Part shown: one piece after another, positions 29,936 through 38,718 of the stretch
Layout of the letters: each line of letters begins with the position of its first letter
Numbering within the stretch: the stretch's first letter is position 1
NCBI GenBank assembly: GCA_000565345.1
Contig: AQOF01000013.1
Span: forward strand, 1-42,358
Direction: 5' to 3'
Origin: Salinivibrio costicola subsp. costicola ATCC 33508 = LMG 11651
GTDB taxonomy: Bacteria > Pseudomonadota > Gammaproteobacteria > Enterobacterales > Vibrionaceae
DNA length: 42,358 bases
Notes under the pieces: generated by a model
What the model was told of the DNA's origin: nothing
What the model saw: the letters and a program-made list of their open reading frames with translations, nothing else
Databases searched by the model: none
Made by a program: the position numbers and the translations under genes

Positions 29936-31274
29936 ACCGATTCAAAAGCTTACTGTCACCCGTACGTTAAGTTCAGGAGAGCAGGTTGCTGTAGGGATCT
30001 TGGCTCAGAATCGGCAAGGTGTTTTTTTTCAGTATACAGACGGCTATTTGCAGCAGTTTGGCAATTTATCACCGTTTACTTTACAGTCGAGCATGCAAGT
30101 ACAAGCCGCACCTAAACAGCCTCATCAAGGGGTGCATGGCGTATTTGGGGATTGTTTGCCTGATGGTTGGGGCATGATGTTACAAGATCGTGTTTTCCGG
30201 CAAAAAGGCATCCTGCCGAATCAATTAACGGCGATGGACAGATTGGCCTTTGTCGGTGATAAAGGCATCGGGGCGTTGTCTTTTTCTCCGGTGTCTGAGT
30301 TTTCAGCCTCGACGCACGCTGATATTAATCTAGCAACCTTGGGCTTAGAGGCTCAAACGCTTTTCGATGCTTCAATGTCAGACTATATGGATAATAACCA
30401 TGAGAAGTTAGATGGGTATACTCAACAGGTATTGGCAGCACTAGTCGCTGGTGGTAGTTCGGGTGGAGCAAGACCAAAAGCACAGATTTATATGCCGACG
30501 GGGGAAATTGAGCAATGTCGCACCTTTGCACAGCGAGGTGATGAAGCGTGGCTGGTTAAGTTTACCTCGAAAAATCTAGCACTCGGGCATGAAGAAGGTT
30601 TGTGTGAGGCGGTATATTTGCAAATGGCTGAGCAAGCTAAATGCCAACCCCCACGCTGGCAACTTATTGAGGCACCAACAAAAAGTGGTGCGGTTGCATG
30701 GTTGGCGCTCAAGCGTTTTGATTATGTCGCTGGACAAGCCGATTTAGTGAGTGGACACAGTACAGGCCGCTTGCATATGCACAGTGCCTGCGGATTGCTG
30801 GATGCAGATTTTCGAACGCCAAGTTTAGATTACATTGACTTGATCAAAGCCAGCCGTCAATTATGTCAATCTCCAGCTGCGGGACAGCTGCAATTTCGCC
30901 GTGCCGTTTTTAATCTACTGTCGTCTAACCAAGATGATCACAGTAAAAACTGGGCGTTTTTACAAGCGGACGACGGTCAATGGAACCTTGCGCCTTTTTA
31001 CGATGTCACCTACAGCCCGCATCCATTTAACGAGCATGCCACTGCATTTGGTGGGTATGGCAAAGCGCCACCGCTTAAGGTAATGCAAAAACTTGCAGCA
31101 AGTGCTGGCTATGGGAGTTGGCATGATGCAAGGCAAGTTATTGAAGAAGTCGCAGAAGCCATCAGCCAATTTATGCATCTTGCAAAGCAGCAAGGGGTTA
31201 GCAAAACCACAGTATCTGCAATTGCTAAGACACTGTATCAGCGTAAACAGGAAAATGCCGCGCTGTTTCTATAA
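29925..31274 (+). CDS. HipA-like Ser/Thr kinase toxin
   Basis: HipA kinases phosphorylate translation-related targets (GltX in E. coli) and cause growth arrest. The 449-residue protein has the N-terminal HipA domain (GVFGDCLPDGWGMMLQDR about 72-89; DRLAFVGDKGIGAL). The Gly/Ser loop AGGSSGGARPKAQIY lies at about 175-189, the catalytic loop NQDDHSKNWAFL at about 335-346 and the metal-binding segment LAPFYDVTYS at about 355-364. All residues expected of an active kinase appear present. Length matches E. coli HipA (440). It forms a unit with the upstream antitoxin; a SEC-C protein gene follows 19 bp later. The substrate of this homologue is unknown. Confidence 0.9.
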   Translation: MSFRPIQKLTVTRTLSSGEQVAVGILAQNRQGVFFQYTDGYLQQFGNLSPFTLQSSMQVQAAPKQPHQGVHGVFGDCLPDGWGMMLQDRVFRQKGILPNQLTAMDRLAFVGDKGIGALSFSPVSEFSASTHADINLATLGLEAQTLFDASMSDYMDNNHEKLDGYTQQVLAALVAGGSSGGARPKAQIYMPTGEIEQCRTFAQRGDEAWLVKFTSKNLALGHEEGLCEAVYLQMAEQAKCQPPRWQLIEAPTKSGAVAWLALKRFDYVAGQADLVSGHSTGRLHMHSACGLLDADFRTPSLDYIDLIKASRQLCQSPAAGQLQFRRAVFNLLSSNQDDHSKNWAFLQADDGQWNLAPFYDVTYSPHPFNEHATAFGGYGKAPPLKVMQKLAASAGYGSWHDARQVIEEVAEAISQFMHLAKQQGVSKTTVSAIAKTLYQRKQENAALFL

Positions 31275-31293
31275 CAAATAAGAGGGGACAGTA

Positions 31294-32298
31294 ATGAAGC
31301 TCGGTCGCAACGATCCTTGCCATTGTGGCAGTGGTAAAAAATTCAAACGGTGTTGTATGGACGGCGTGTCTAAGCAACATGCGCAAGTCGTTGATGACGC
31401 TGAAACCATGCTGGCGAATAACCCAGGTATGAGTATCGATGAACTCAATGCTGTGTTACAGCGCCAAGTGCAGGATCGCAATAATCAACCTCATCCCGAT
31501 TTTTGTGGTGTGACACCCACGCAAATGACCAATTGGCTTTATGCGCCGTTTGATCAATTACAGTGGGTGACGATCACTACGCCCGCCGATCTTTCCGTCA
31601 GCCCAGTGATGCGATATTTGGCTTTGATGCTTGAATATGCGATGGCGCAAGGCGGTGCTTTTAAAGCAACCAGCAAAGGCAACTTACCGGCTAAGTTGGT
31701 CAAACAAGCCAGTGAATTATTGCCTGAGTTTTCAGTTTCTCAATTCCAACGCCACATTAGTATCAGCGAGTTTGCTGGGTTTAACGAAGACAAATTCAAT
31801 GCCTTGCACTATACCCGCGTGCTAGCCGAAATTAGCGGTATTATCTACCGACGCAGCGGCCGTTATCATGTGAAAAAAGCGGCGCAAAAACAGTATCAAG
31901 ACATGGGCGTGCAAGCCTTTTTTAAGCCGATGCTGGCAGCTGCAACCGGCAAATATAACTGGGCGTATTTAGATAGCTTTGAATACGATGTTGATTTGCG
32001 CACCTTTTGGGTATTCATGTTGTGGCGCATACAAGCGCATCACAGCGTCGATCAGCTTACTCAAGAAGTGATGGTTGCTTTTCCTGATGTGTTAAAGGCG
32101 TTCCCAACGGACGATTACGCCCCGCCGGAAGCGTTGTTAAGCGGACTTATCGAAACGCGATTTATTGAGCGCTTTTTGCAGTTTTGGGGATTTGTGACGA
32201 TGGATCCAAGGCGTTTTATAAACGGCGAACCCATTGCGCTCACCGCTCAGACTCAGCCGCTGTTAGCGCAAACCTTTCAATTCCACATTAACGGATAG
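31294..32298 (+). CDS. SEC-C zinc-motif protein of unknown function
   Basis: The 334-residue protein has an N-terminal SEC-C motif, MKLGRNDPCHCGSGKKFKRC with Cys9, Cys11, Cys20 and Cys21, a zinc-binding module also found at the end of SecA. The remaining 310 residues are helical and soluble, with no recognisable enzyme motif. GAGGGGA precedes the ATG. It starts 19 bp after hipA, and the next gene starts 9 bp after it, so it looks like part of the hipBA transcript. SEC-C motifs are common in uncharacterised accessory proteins; no function can be stated. Confidence 0.85.
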   Translation: MKLGRNDPCHCGSGKKFKRCCMDGVSKQHAQVVDDAETMLANNPGMSIDELNAVLQRQVQDRNNQPHPDFCGVTPTQMTNWLYAPFDQLQWVTITTPADLSVSPVMRYLALMLEYAMAQGGAFKATSKGNLPAKLVKQASELLPEFSVSQFQRHISISEFAGFNEDKFNALHYTRVLAEISGIIYRRSGRYHVKKAAQKQYQDMGVQAFFKPMLAAATGKYNWAYLDSFEYDVDLRTFWVFMLWRIQAHHSVDQLTQEVMVAFPDVLKAFPTDDYAPPEALLSGLIETRFIERFLQFWGFVTMDPRRFINGEPIALTAQTQPLLAQTFQFHING

Positions 32299-32307
32299 CA
32301 GGGCATC

Positions 32308-33429
32308 GTGAGCAAATATCAATACTATAAATTCGAGCGTTTAGATGGGTATTTAGACAGCACCGCGCGCCAAGCACTCAGAGCCATTTCACGCCGAGCC
32401 GATATCACGGCAACGTCTTTCCAGGTGGTTTACAACTTTAGCGATCTAAAGGCTAAGGCATATGAGATCATGCTAAAGCACTTCGATATCGGTTTTTACT
32501 ATGCCAACTGGGGCTCGATGGATGCCTACATCAAACTACCTGCCGGGACCATACCCGATGCCATGCTTGGGTTATCGAACGATGGTTTTAAGGTTCGTCA
32601 AACCGATGAGTGGCAATTGCTCACTTTCTCTATCGAAGAGTATGGTGCGTATTTTGATGATGAAGATGCGGACGATTTTTTCCAGCATTTACCCGGTTTA
32701 CGCAATCAGTTAATCCAAGGTGACTGGCGGCTTATGTACTTAGCGTGGCTCAAAGCGGTAGATGACGATGATGAGCTTGACGCGATACCGTTAATCCAAT
32801 TCGATTTTGAGCGCCTCAGCGAAGGGTTACAGGCTTTTGCTGCGCTGTATGCGATTCCCTTACCTTGGGTTAAAGCGCTTACGATGGTGCTGAATGAACA
32901 ACCCAGTCACCCAGCCAAACACACCCAGCTTCAGTTTGAAGGTTGGCTCAAAACGCTCACGGAAGCGGAGAAAAACACACTATTACGCACGCTGTTTGAG
33001 CAAGGCCAATTAACTCGCCACCAAGCCGTAGCGCTGACGCGAAAAGAACCAGCCAACAAAGACGAAACCTATCAGTATTGGTTAACCCCCGACCTCGTGG
33101 CTCCCTATATTGCAACCGCCCAACGACAGTTTGAGCAACAACAAGCCGAGGCACTTGCAAAAAAACTAGCCATTGAAAAAGCAGAAAAAGAACAAACCTT
33201 AATAGATCTCTACAACCAGCGCGATCACTACTGGCAGCAAGCGCACGAGCAAGCGGATCGCACTTGCCCCAGTGGCTACGATGCGGCATCACGCTATTTG
33301 CATCAGCTCGTTGAGGCCTATCAGCTTCACGATAATTCTGCGTCCTTTGATCAGCGGTTTAAGCGCTTTATAGCAGCTAATAGCCGTCGTAAAGCATTAT
33401 TAAATCGCTTGAGTGGTTTGCTTAAATGA
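32308..33429 (+). CDS. Hypothetical protein, fourth gene of hipBA-linked unit
   Basis: The 373-residue protein starts at a GTG 9 bp after the SEC-C gene. The N-terminus (MSKYQYYKFERLDGYLDSTA, ISRRADITATSFQVVYNF, FDIGFYYANWGSMDAYIKLP) resembles a family of unknown proteins I have seen in other bacteria without assigned function. The middle is acidic (DDEDADDFF, DDDDELD). The C-terminal third is a long Gln/Glu/Lys-rich helix, probably coiled coil (about 275-320), followed by a basic end. No signal peptide or membrane segment. Co-transcription with hipBA and the SEC-C gene is inferred from spacing. Confidence 0.8.
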   Translation: MSKYQYYKFERLDGYLDSTARQALRAISRRADITATSFQVVYNFSDLKAKAYEIMLKHFDIGFYYANWGSMDAYIKLPAGTIPDAMLGLSNDGFKVRQTDEWQLLTFSIEEYGAYFDDEDADDFFQHLPGLRNQLIQGDWRLMYLAWLKAVDDDDELDAIPLIQFDFERLSEGLQAFAALYAIPLPWVKALTMVLNEQPSHPAKHTQLQFEGWLKTLTEAEKNTLLRTLFEQGQLTRHQAVALTRKEPANKDETYQYWLTPDLVAPYIATAQRQFEQQQAEALAKKLAIEKAEKEQTLIDLYNQRDHYWQQAHEQADRTCPSGYDAASRYLHQLVEAYQLHDNSASFDQRFKRFIAANSRRKALLNRLSGLLK

Positions 33430-33514
33430 TTGGGTCCACCCCAGGCAGACCCAGTGTTGTTAGCAAAAAATATCGTTGAGTTTTGATTGGTTGAAAGCCT
33501 TTATGCCCGCCTTT

Positions 33515-33557
33515 AGGTCTACACATTGTTACCTGTGAAGTCACTTTGTGTAGACCT
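33515..33557. repeat. Inverted repeat in intergenic region before helicase gene
   Basis: Perfect 11-bp arms AGGTCTACACA and TGTGTAGACCT separated by 21 bp. It lies in the 252-bp gap between the hipBA-linked unit and the helicase gene. It could be a terminator without a U-run, an operator, or a recombination site. Elsewhere in this gap I see nothing clear. Confidence 0.65.
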
Positions 33558-33681
33558 CAGACGAGAGTGTGACTTAACTCTTTGTTGCTATTGTTTGAAA
33601 AGTATAGAAAAGTGATCCTTTCATAACGCCTACAATCCGTGGTTTGTAAGATGAAACTGGCTCATAGCGTGGAAGGAAAAA

Positions 33682-36600
33682 ATGCAGCAGGTCGGAATTT
33701 ATGAGCAGCTGGTAACGCAGCTTATTGAGAGCCGTATTGATCGAGAGCGATTCTATGTTGGCGAGCGGACGCTTACCAGCAACGAGGCGTCAGTTTGGTT
33801 GTCTCGCTTTTTATCGCATGTTTTGCACCATGTGCTCGACGCCGTGCCTGCCAGTGACGATCGCCTAGCGCAGCAAATCACACTATCCAACCAATTCTTG
33901 CTGTGGCTGAAAACCCAGATCCACGATAAAGACATTATCGACGATAACCTGCTCGCGAGTCAGGGGAAAATCCTGACGGCCCTTTATGAGTTTGAAAACC
34001 CGATAGCATCTGATTTAGCGCGCTATGTGCAAGATATTTTCCCACTCACCGGCTTAACGCAGAGTGAGCTTTTTTGTGGCAGTAATGCGGGTCTTTCATT
34101 GGAGTCAGAGCTGAAAAGAGAGATTTTATCCGCAGACAAAATCTATTGGTTGGTATCATTCATCAAGTGGGCGGGGATAAGAATTTTCCGTAAAGAGCTG
34201 GAAGCCTTTACTCGCAGTGGTCGCGAGTTAAAGGTCATCACCACGTCATACATGGGCGCGACAGATGCGAAAGCGGTGGAGTACTTAGCCAGCTTACCCA
34301 ATACCGAGGTGAAGTTAAGCTACAATACCGAGCGCGAGCGTCTGCATGCAAAAAGCTATTTGTTTTTACGCGAGACCGGTTATCACACCGGTTATATCGG
34401 ATCGTCAAACCTCTCTCACTCTGCACTGACGAATGGGTTGGAGTGGAATCTCAAAATTACCTCGCAAGAAATTCCCCACATTATCAATAAATCACACAGC
34501 ACCTTTGAAACGTATTGGGCGTCGAATGAATTTGAACGATTTGACGGAGATGCAAAAAGTACCGAAAAACTGAATCAAGCCCTTCGGCAGCAGCGCGGTG
34601 GCGAAGAAGATGGTACTACGTTTTTCTTCGATCTCTCTCCTTTCCCTCACCAGAAGGAGATTTTGGAGCAGCTGACGGTTGAGCGTCATACGCATCAACG
34701 TTTTCGCAACTTAGTGGTGGCGGCAACAGGCACTGGTAAGACACTGATCTCTGCGTTTGATTTCGCCCGTTTTTTGAAAAAACACCCTGATGCCAACTTT
34801 TTATTTGTGGCTCATCGTGAAGAAATCCTTAAGCAGGCGCGTGCGGCCTATCGAGGCTTATTACGTAACAGTACCTTTGGCGAGCTGTGGGTCGGTGGTC
34901 TCACGCCAGATCATTACCGGCAGCTATTTGTCTCGATTCAAACATTGAACAACCAGCTCGATACGCTCAACTTGACGGCCGATTACTATGACTACATTGT
35001 GATTGATGAAGTGCATCATATTGCTGCGAGCAGTTATCGAGCGGTTTTGCACCACTTTTCGCCGTCAATACTACTGGGTCTGACGGCGACACCCGAGCGT
35101 CACGATGGCGGCGATATTCTCGCGGATTTTGGTGGTGTTATTGCGGCTGAGATTCGGTTGCCAGAGGCGATTAACCGTCGTCATCTTTGCCCATTCCAAT
35201 ATTTTGGTATTGATGATGATACCGATCTACGGACCATTCCTTGGCAGCGTGGCCGCTATGATATTGCACAGCTGACTAACCTCTATACCTCCAACCAAGC
35301 ACGGGTGGATAAGATATTACTCAGCATGAACGAGATCATCACGGATCTTAGCCGTATGAAAGCACTCGCTTTTTGTGTGAGTAAAGAACACGCTCAATAC
35401 ATGGCTCAACAGTTTTCACTGCAAGGGCTTAAGGCGGATGTGTTAACCAGCGACAATCGGCATGAGCGCCAGCGAAAGCAGCAATCGCTGCGCGCCGGTG
35501 AGGTCAATGTGCTTTGTGTGGTTGATATTTTCAACGAGGGGGTCGATATCCCTGAAGTAGATACCTTATTGTTTCTGCGTCCCACCGAGAGTTTAACCAT
35601 TTTCCTTCAGCAACTAGGCCGCGGTTTACGGTTAGCCGAGGGCAAAGAGTGCTGCACCGTCCTCGATTTTGTCGGTCATTCGCGTCCCGAGTATGACTTT
35701 GCAAACAAGTTTCGGGCGCTGGTGGGTAAGAGCGCTCGTGCGATTAACCGTGAGATTGAGCAAGGCTTCCCTCATGCGCCTTTGGGCTGTCGTATTGAGC
35801 TTACTAAGCGCACGCTAGAAATGGTCTTGGATAACATTCGCAAAGCGTCGCTAACGCTAAGACGCTTAGTGGCAATGGTTCGGCAATATCCTCAGCACAC
35901 CCACCTGCCGCTGACGCTAGCGAACTTCCTAACCTTGTATCCGCATATTGATTTGAACGAACTATACAAGCGAGGCTGTTGGTCAGAACTGGTGTTCAAA
36001 GCAGAGCTAAAGGCTAATGATTACCCTGTTGATGAAAGTGCACTTAAAACAATCAATAAAGCGATTTTTCAGCGGATTTTAACCACTGATGATCATGCGT
36101 ATCTACAGTTTTTAAAGCAGCTTTGCCAAACAGACTTTGCGCCTGATACGGGTAGCGAACGGCATCGACTCATGTGTCATTATGATGTTTGGCAACAAAC
36201 CGGGCCAGCTCTTGGCTTTTCATCCATTGCGCAAAGCTTTGCCGCGTTAAGGCGGCTGGGCATCAAAACAGAATTAATGGATGTGTTGGACTGGAAACTG
36301 TCACAAACCAAGCACGAGCAGTTAAGGATGGACGATTTGCCTGATGTGCCATTGCGACTTCATGCTCGATATGCGCGTGAGCAAATTCTAGTTGGGTTTG
36401 GCGCTACCACGTTGGAGCGGCAGCCGCCTGCACGAGAGGGGCTCTATGCGCTTAAAGATCAAAACATCGAACTGTTATTTGTCACCTTGGATAAAAATGA
36501 AAAGCAATTTTCCCCGACGACCATGTATCACGATTATGCGATTAACGCGTCACGCTTTCACTGGCAGTCGCAAAACAGCTCGCGCCCTGATAAAGGCCGC

Positions 36601-36822
36601 GGCAAAGATTACATTCAACATCAAAAGATAGGGAAGCGCCTGTTTTTGTTTGTACGTGAGCAAACTAAAGATGAATTCGGGCGTACCATGGGGTTTGTGA
36701 ATTTTGGCGAAGTGAATTATATCTCGCACACCGGATCTCAGCCGATGGATATTACGTGGGAGCTAGCCACTCCGATGCCAAACTTTATGTGGCAGCAAGC
36801 GGCGAAGTTGGCAGTAGGCTAG
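33682..36822 (+). CDS. PLD nuclease / SF2 DEAD-box helicase / DUF3427 fusion protein
   Basis: The 1046-residue protein has an N-terminal helical region, then a phospholipase-D-like domain (about 130-285) with His222-x-Lys224 in RLHAKSYLF and GSSNLS at 240-245. The SF2 helicase has Walker A ATGTGKT (348-354), DEVH (442-445), LTATPERHDGGD (467-478) and motif VI QQLGRGLR (643-650). The C-terminal 380 residues match DUF3427 in layout, with EKQFSPTTMYHDYAIN and FHWQSQNSSRPDKGRGKDYI. This architecture occurs as a stand-alone gene in many genomic islands and is suspected to act on foreign DNA, but its activity here is inference. AAGGAA lies just before the ATG. It is a single gene with its own 252-bp upstream region. 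Confidence 0.9.
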   Translation: MQQVGIYEQLVTQLIESRIDRERFYVGERTLTSNEASVWLSRFLSHVLHHVLDAVPASDDRLAQQITLSNQFLLWLKTQIHDKDIIDDNLLASQGKILTALYEFENPIASDLARYVQDIFPLTGLTQSELFCGSNAGLSLESELKREILSADKIYWLVSFIKWAGIRIFRKELEAFTRSGRELKVITTSYMGATDAKAVEYLASLPNTEVKLSYNTERERLHAKSYLFLRETGYHTGYIGSSNLSHSALTNGLEWNLKITSQEIPHIINKSHSTFETYWASNEFERFDGDAKSTEKLNQALRQQRGGEEDGTTFFFDLSPFPHQKEILEQLTVERHTHQRFRNLVVAATGTGKTLISAFDFARFLKKHPDANFLFVAHREEILKQARAAYRGLLRNSTFGELWVGGLTPDHYRQLFVSIQTLNNQLDTLNLTADYYDYIVIDEVHHIAASSYRAVLHHFSPSILLGLTATPERHDGGDILADFGGVIAAEIRLPEAINRRHLCPFQYFGIDDDTDLRTIPWQRGRYDIAQLTNLYTSNQARVDKILLSMNEIITDLSRMKALAFCVSKEHAQYMAQQFSLQGLKADVLTSDNRHERQRKQQSLRAGEVNVLCVVDIFNEGVDIPEVDTLLFLRPTESLTIFLQQLGRGLRLAEGKECCTVLDFVGHSRPEYDFANKFRALVGKSARAINREIEQGFPHAPLGCRIELTKRTLEMVLDNIRKASLTLRRLVAMVRQYPQHTHLPLTLANFLTLYPHIDLNELYKRGCWSELVFKAELKANDYPVDESALKTINKAIFQRILTTDDHAYLQFLKQLCQTDFAPDTGSERHRLMCHYDVWQQTGPALGFSSIAQSFAALRRLGIKTELMDVLDWKLSQTKHEQLRMDDLPDVPLRLHARYAREQILVGFGATTLERQPPAREGLYALKDQNIELLFVTLDKNEKQFSPTTMYHDYAINASRFHWQSQNSSRPDKGRGKDYIQHQKIGKRLFLFVREQTKDEFGRTMGFVNFGEVNYISHTGSQPMDITWELATPMPNFMWQQAAKLAVG

Positions 36823-36837
36823 TTGAGATGGCAGTGG

Positions 36838-36870
36838 CATTGGGTGGCCAACGTGCTACATCGCCCAATG
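36838..36870 (+). terminator. Possible hairpin after helicase gene
   Basis: CATTGGGTG and CGCCCAATG form a 9-bp stem (one G-T pair) with a 15-nt loop, beginning 15 bp after the stop. It is followed by AAAAA, not T, so termination is doubtful. The remaining bases to 37001 show only the RBS of the next gene. Confidence 0.35.
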
Positions 36871-37001
36871 AAAAATTCGATGAAACTTACAACCCTAACT
36901 CGTCTAGAGAGTGTGACTACGTTTGCTGAGGTCGAAAAAGTCTACCAATAAGCAGTGGTTTGAATAAGCGTGTTCTATCAATGATGCAGAAGGTGAAATG
37001 A

Positions 37002-37289
37002 ATGACAGAGCATATCCCTCAAGCTCCACAAGGAGAGTTTGTTTTCTTCACTAGTGCAGACGGTCAAACTCGTGTTGAGTGCCGCTTTGAATCCGATACA
37101 TTGTGGCTTTCTCAGGCTGTAATGGCGGAGCTGTCCGATAAAGACATTCGTACGATTAATGAACACTTGGTCAATATTTACAAGGAAGGCGAGCTTGTTC
37201 AAAGTGCAACCATCCGGAAATTCCGAATAGTTCGATGGAAGGGAACACGTTATGTCTCGCGTGAGGTCGCTCCCGAATCTAACTGGTAA
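37002..37289 (+). pseudogene. Truncated RhuM-family protein
   Basis: The 95 residues contain the N-terminal RhuM-type HTH: FFTSADGQTRVECRFESDTL, LWLSQAVMAELSDKD, INEHLVNIYKEGELVQ, ATIRKFRIV, VSREV. Full-length RhuM proteins continue with a conserved HYNLD...VGYR region and reach 300 or more residues. Here the frame ends APESNW and stop just after VSREV, and I find no continuation downstream in any frame. It is probably a remnant cut by a recombination event; the yicC-like repeat begins 49 bp later. AAGG lies 8 bp before the ATG, so a short protein could still be made. Confidence 0.75.
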
Positions 37290-37337
37290 TTCGTTAAATG
37301 GGCTTTGGGTGTATTACACTTAAACGGCTAGGCAGTA

Positions 37338-37358
37338 ATCACCCAATATTCTGGATCT
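37338..37358. repeat. Direct repeat copy of yicC 3' end (candidate att site, distal)
   Basis: 21 bp identical at 20 positions to 38833-38853, the last codons and stop of yicC; the shared core is CAATATTCTGGATCT. Sequence on either side diverges at once. This looks like the target duplication left by an element integrating at the 3' end of yicC. Confidence 0.7.
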
Positions 37359-37578
37359 CATCAAAGAGAATAATAAAAACACCCCGAAAAAATTCTGAAT
37401 TCAGGTCTCACTATGCAGCAATATATGCACATTGATGACAGCTTTAGCGCTTTGATTCGTCGTAGTGGCTGGTATCTGTTGACAACGCCCCACGTCGCCC
37501 ACATAATTAATTTATCAATGGCTTCCTCCAGGTGCGCACGCCGCCCGTAAGAGTGGAAGCTTTTTTTTTGCCTCAAGG

Positions 37579-38565
37579 ATGTCCGTTTTGTCTGTGCGCG
37601 TGCCTTATAACAAGCCTTATATGAGTGCCGCTGAGTTGTGCGATAAGCTGGTTGCCCAAGGGATCACCGTTGCTGATCGTGATTTTGCCGCTCGGGTACT
37701 TAAACGGTGCAGTTACTACCGATTTAAAGCGTACTTGCTGCCGTTCTCTGAGTCGTCCTCTCCCCCTCGTCGTTATCAAGCCGGTACCACGTTCGAGCAA
37801 TGCTATGCCCTTTATCAGTTTGATGAAGCGCTACGTAATTTGGTGTTTGATGTGGTGGGTAAGGTAGAAGTGGGGATCCGCTCTGGCTTTGAGGAGTGGA
37901 TGACCAAGCAAACCGATAATCGGTTTTGGTATCTGGATTCGGCTTTATTTAAGGAAAACGGCGAGCAGGTCAAAACCGTTAGTCGTGTGCGGGATATGTT
38001 CAAAGACTCCAAAGAGCAGTTCGCCGAGCATTATCGCAGCAAGTATTACAACGACTATTGCCCGTTTTTCCGCGATCTGCCGCCGGGTTGGGTCGCCATT
38101 GAGCTGATGACATTTGGTAATGTCTCTAAGCTGATGCGGAGCTTGCAAAGCGATCAGGTGAATGCACTGAAGATGAACCGCTTTGCGAAAACCTTGAACG
38201 TCGAAAAGTACCAAACCTTGTGCGCTTGGGTGGATGCTATTCACCAAGTACGCAACCACTGTGCGCATCACTCACGCCTATTTAACCGCAACTTGCCGGC
38301 ACCTACAGGGATTAAGCGTATTTTGTCTCCCGATGTGGCACTAGTGCGCACCCGTCCGGACCCAACCAAGCGCGAAGAAGACCAACTGAACCGCCTTTAC
38401 ACGGTGTTAGCTGCCGTCCAACAGCTTTATAACGGCTTGGGCTATGACGCGCCATTGGGTCCCGCATTGGTTGATCTATTTGAGCGTTATCCAGTGGCTA
38501 AGCGTTTTATGTCGTCGATGGGCTTCCCTGCCGACTGGGCAAATGAACCATTGTTTTTCAGGTAA
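37579..38565 (+). CDS. Abi family (AbiD/F, HEPN) abortive-infection protein
   Basis: The 328-residue protein has the Abi_2 layout: N-terminal PYNKPYMSAAELCDKLVAQG, CSYYRFKAYLLPF, FEQCYALYQFDEALRNLVFD, then GWVAIELMTFGNVSKL, and the HEPN RNase-type motif RNxxxH in VRNHCAHHSRLFNR near residues 227-240. AbiD/AbiF-type proteins stop phage by killing or arresting the host; RNase activity is inferred for this family. Start: ATG 37579 overlaps the AAGGA at 37575-37579, so the in-frame TTG at 37588 (8 bp downstream) may be used. A run of nine T (37561-37569) precedes it. The gene is the only intact one between the two yicC-like repeats. Confidence 0.88.
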   Translation: MSVLSVRVPYNKPYMSAAELCDKLVAQGITVADRDFAARVLKRCSYYRFKAYLLPFSESSSPPRRYQAGTTFEQCYALYQFDEALRNLVFDVVGKVEVGIRSGFEEWMTKQTDNRFWYLDSALFKENGEQVKTVSRVRDMFKDSKEQFAEHYRSKYYNDYCPFFRDLPPGWVAIELMTFGNVSKLMRSLQSDQVNALKMNRFAKTLNVEKYQTLCAWVDAIHQVRNHCAHHSRLFNRNLPAPTGIKRILSPDVALVRTRPDPTKREEDQLNRLYTVLAAVQQLYNGLGYDAPLGPALVDLFERYPVAKRFMSSMGFPADWANEPLFFR

Positions 38566-38659
38566 CCTTCGAGTCCTTCGCCAAAATCCGACATACCTGG
38601 GCACGGCTGTAGCCGGTCGCGTCGGACACTTCTGTTAAGCTCATGCCTATTTCTCTGCC
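38558..38659 (-). pseudogene. Short helix-turn-helix coding remnant
   Basis: Between an upstream stop and TGA at 38558, one frame reads GREIGMSLTEVSDATGYSRA then QVCRILAKDSKVT. This resembles a DNA-binding helix-turn-helix, as at the C-terminus of resolvases or regulators. No start or further domain is present, and it overlaps the Abi 3' end by a few bases. It is probably a fragment of a lost gene; it may also be chance. Confidence 0.35.
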
Positions 38660-38666
38660 TTAAAAA

Positions 38667-38718
38667 ATTGGGGAGTACAATTTCACCGATACAATATAGC
38701 GAGAAAGCACTCCCCAAT
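38667..38718 (-). terminator. Inverted repeat with T-run downstream of yicC
   Basis: Arms ATTGGGGAGT and ACTCCCCAAT, 32 bp apart, are followed on the minus strand by a T-run. It could end the yicC transcript, though the loop is long and about 115 bp separate it from the yicC stop. It might instead belong to the inserted segment. The rest of 38719-38832 is AT-rich with no clear feature. Confidence 0.5.

Noticed and set aside
37361-37576. Minus-strand frame of 71 codons between the distal repeat and the Abi gene
   Set aside because: No RBS or family signature and it reads through a T9/A9 run; not supported as a gene.
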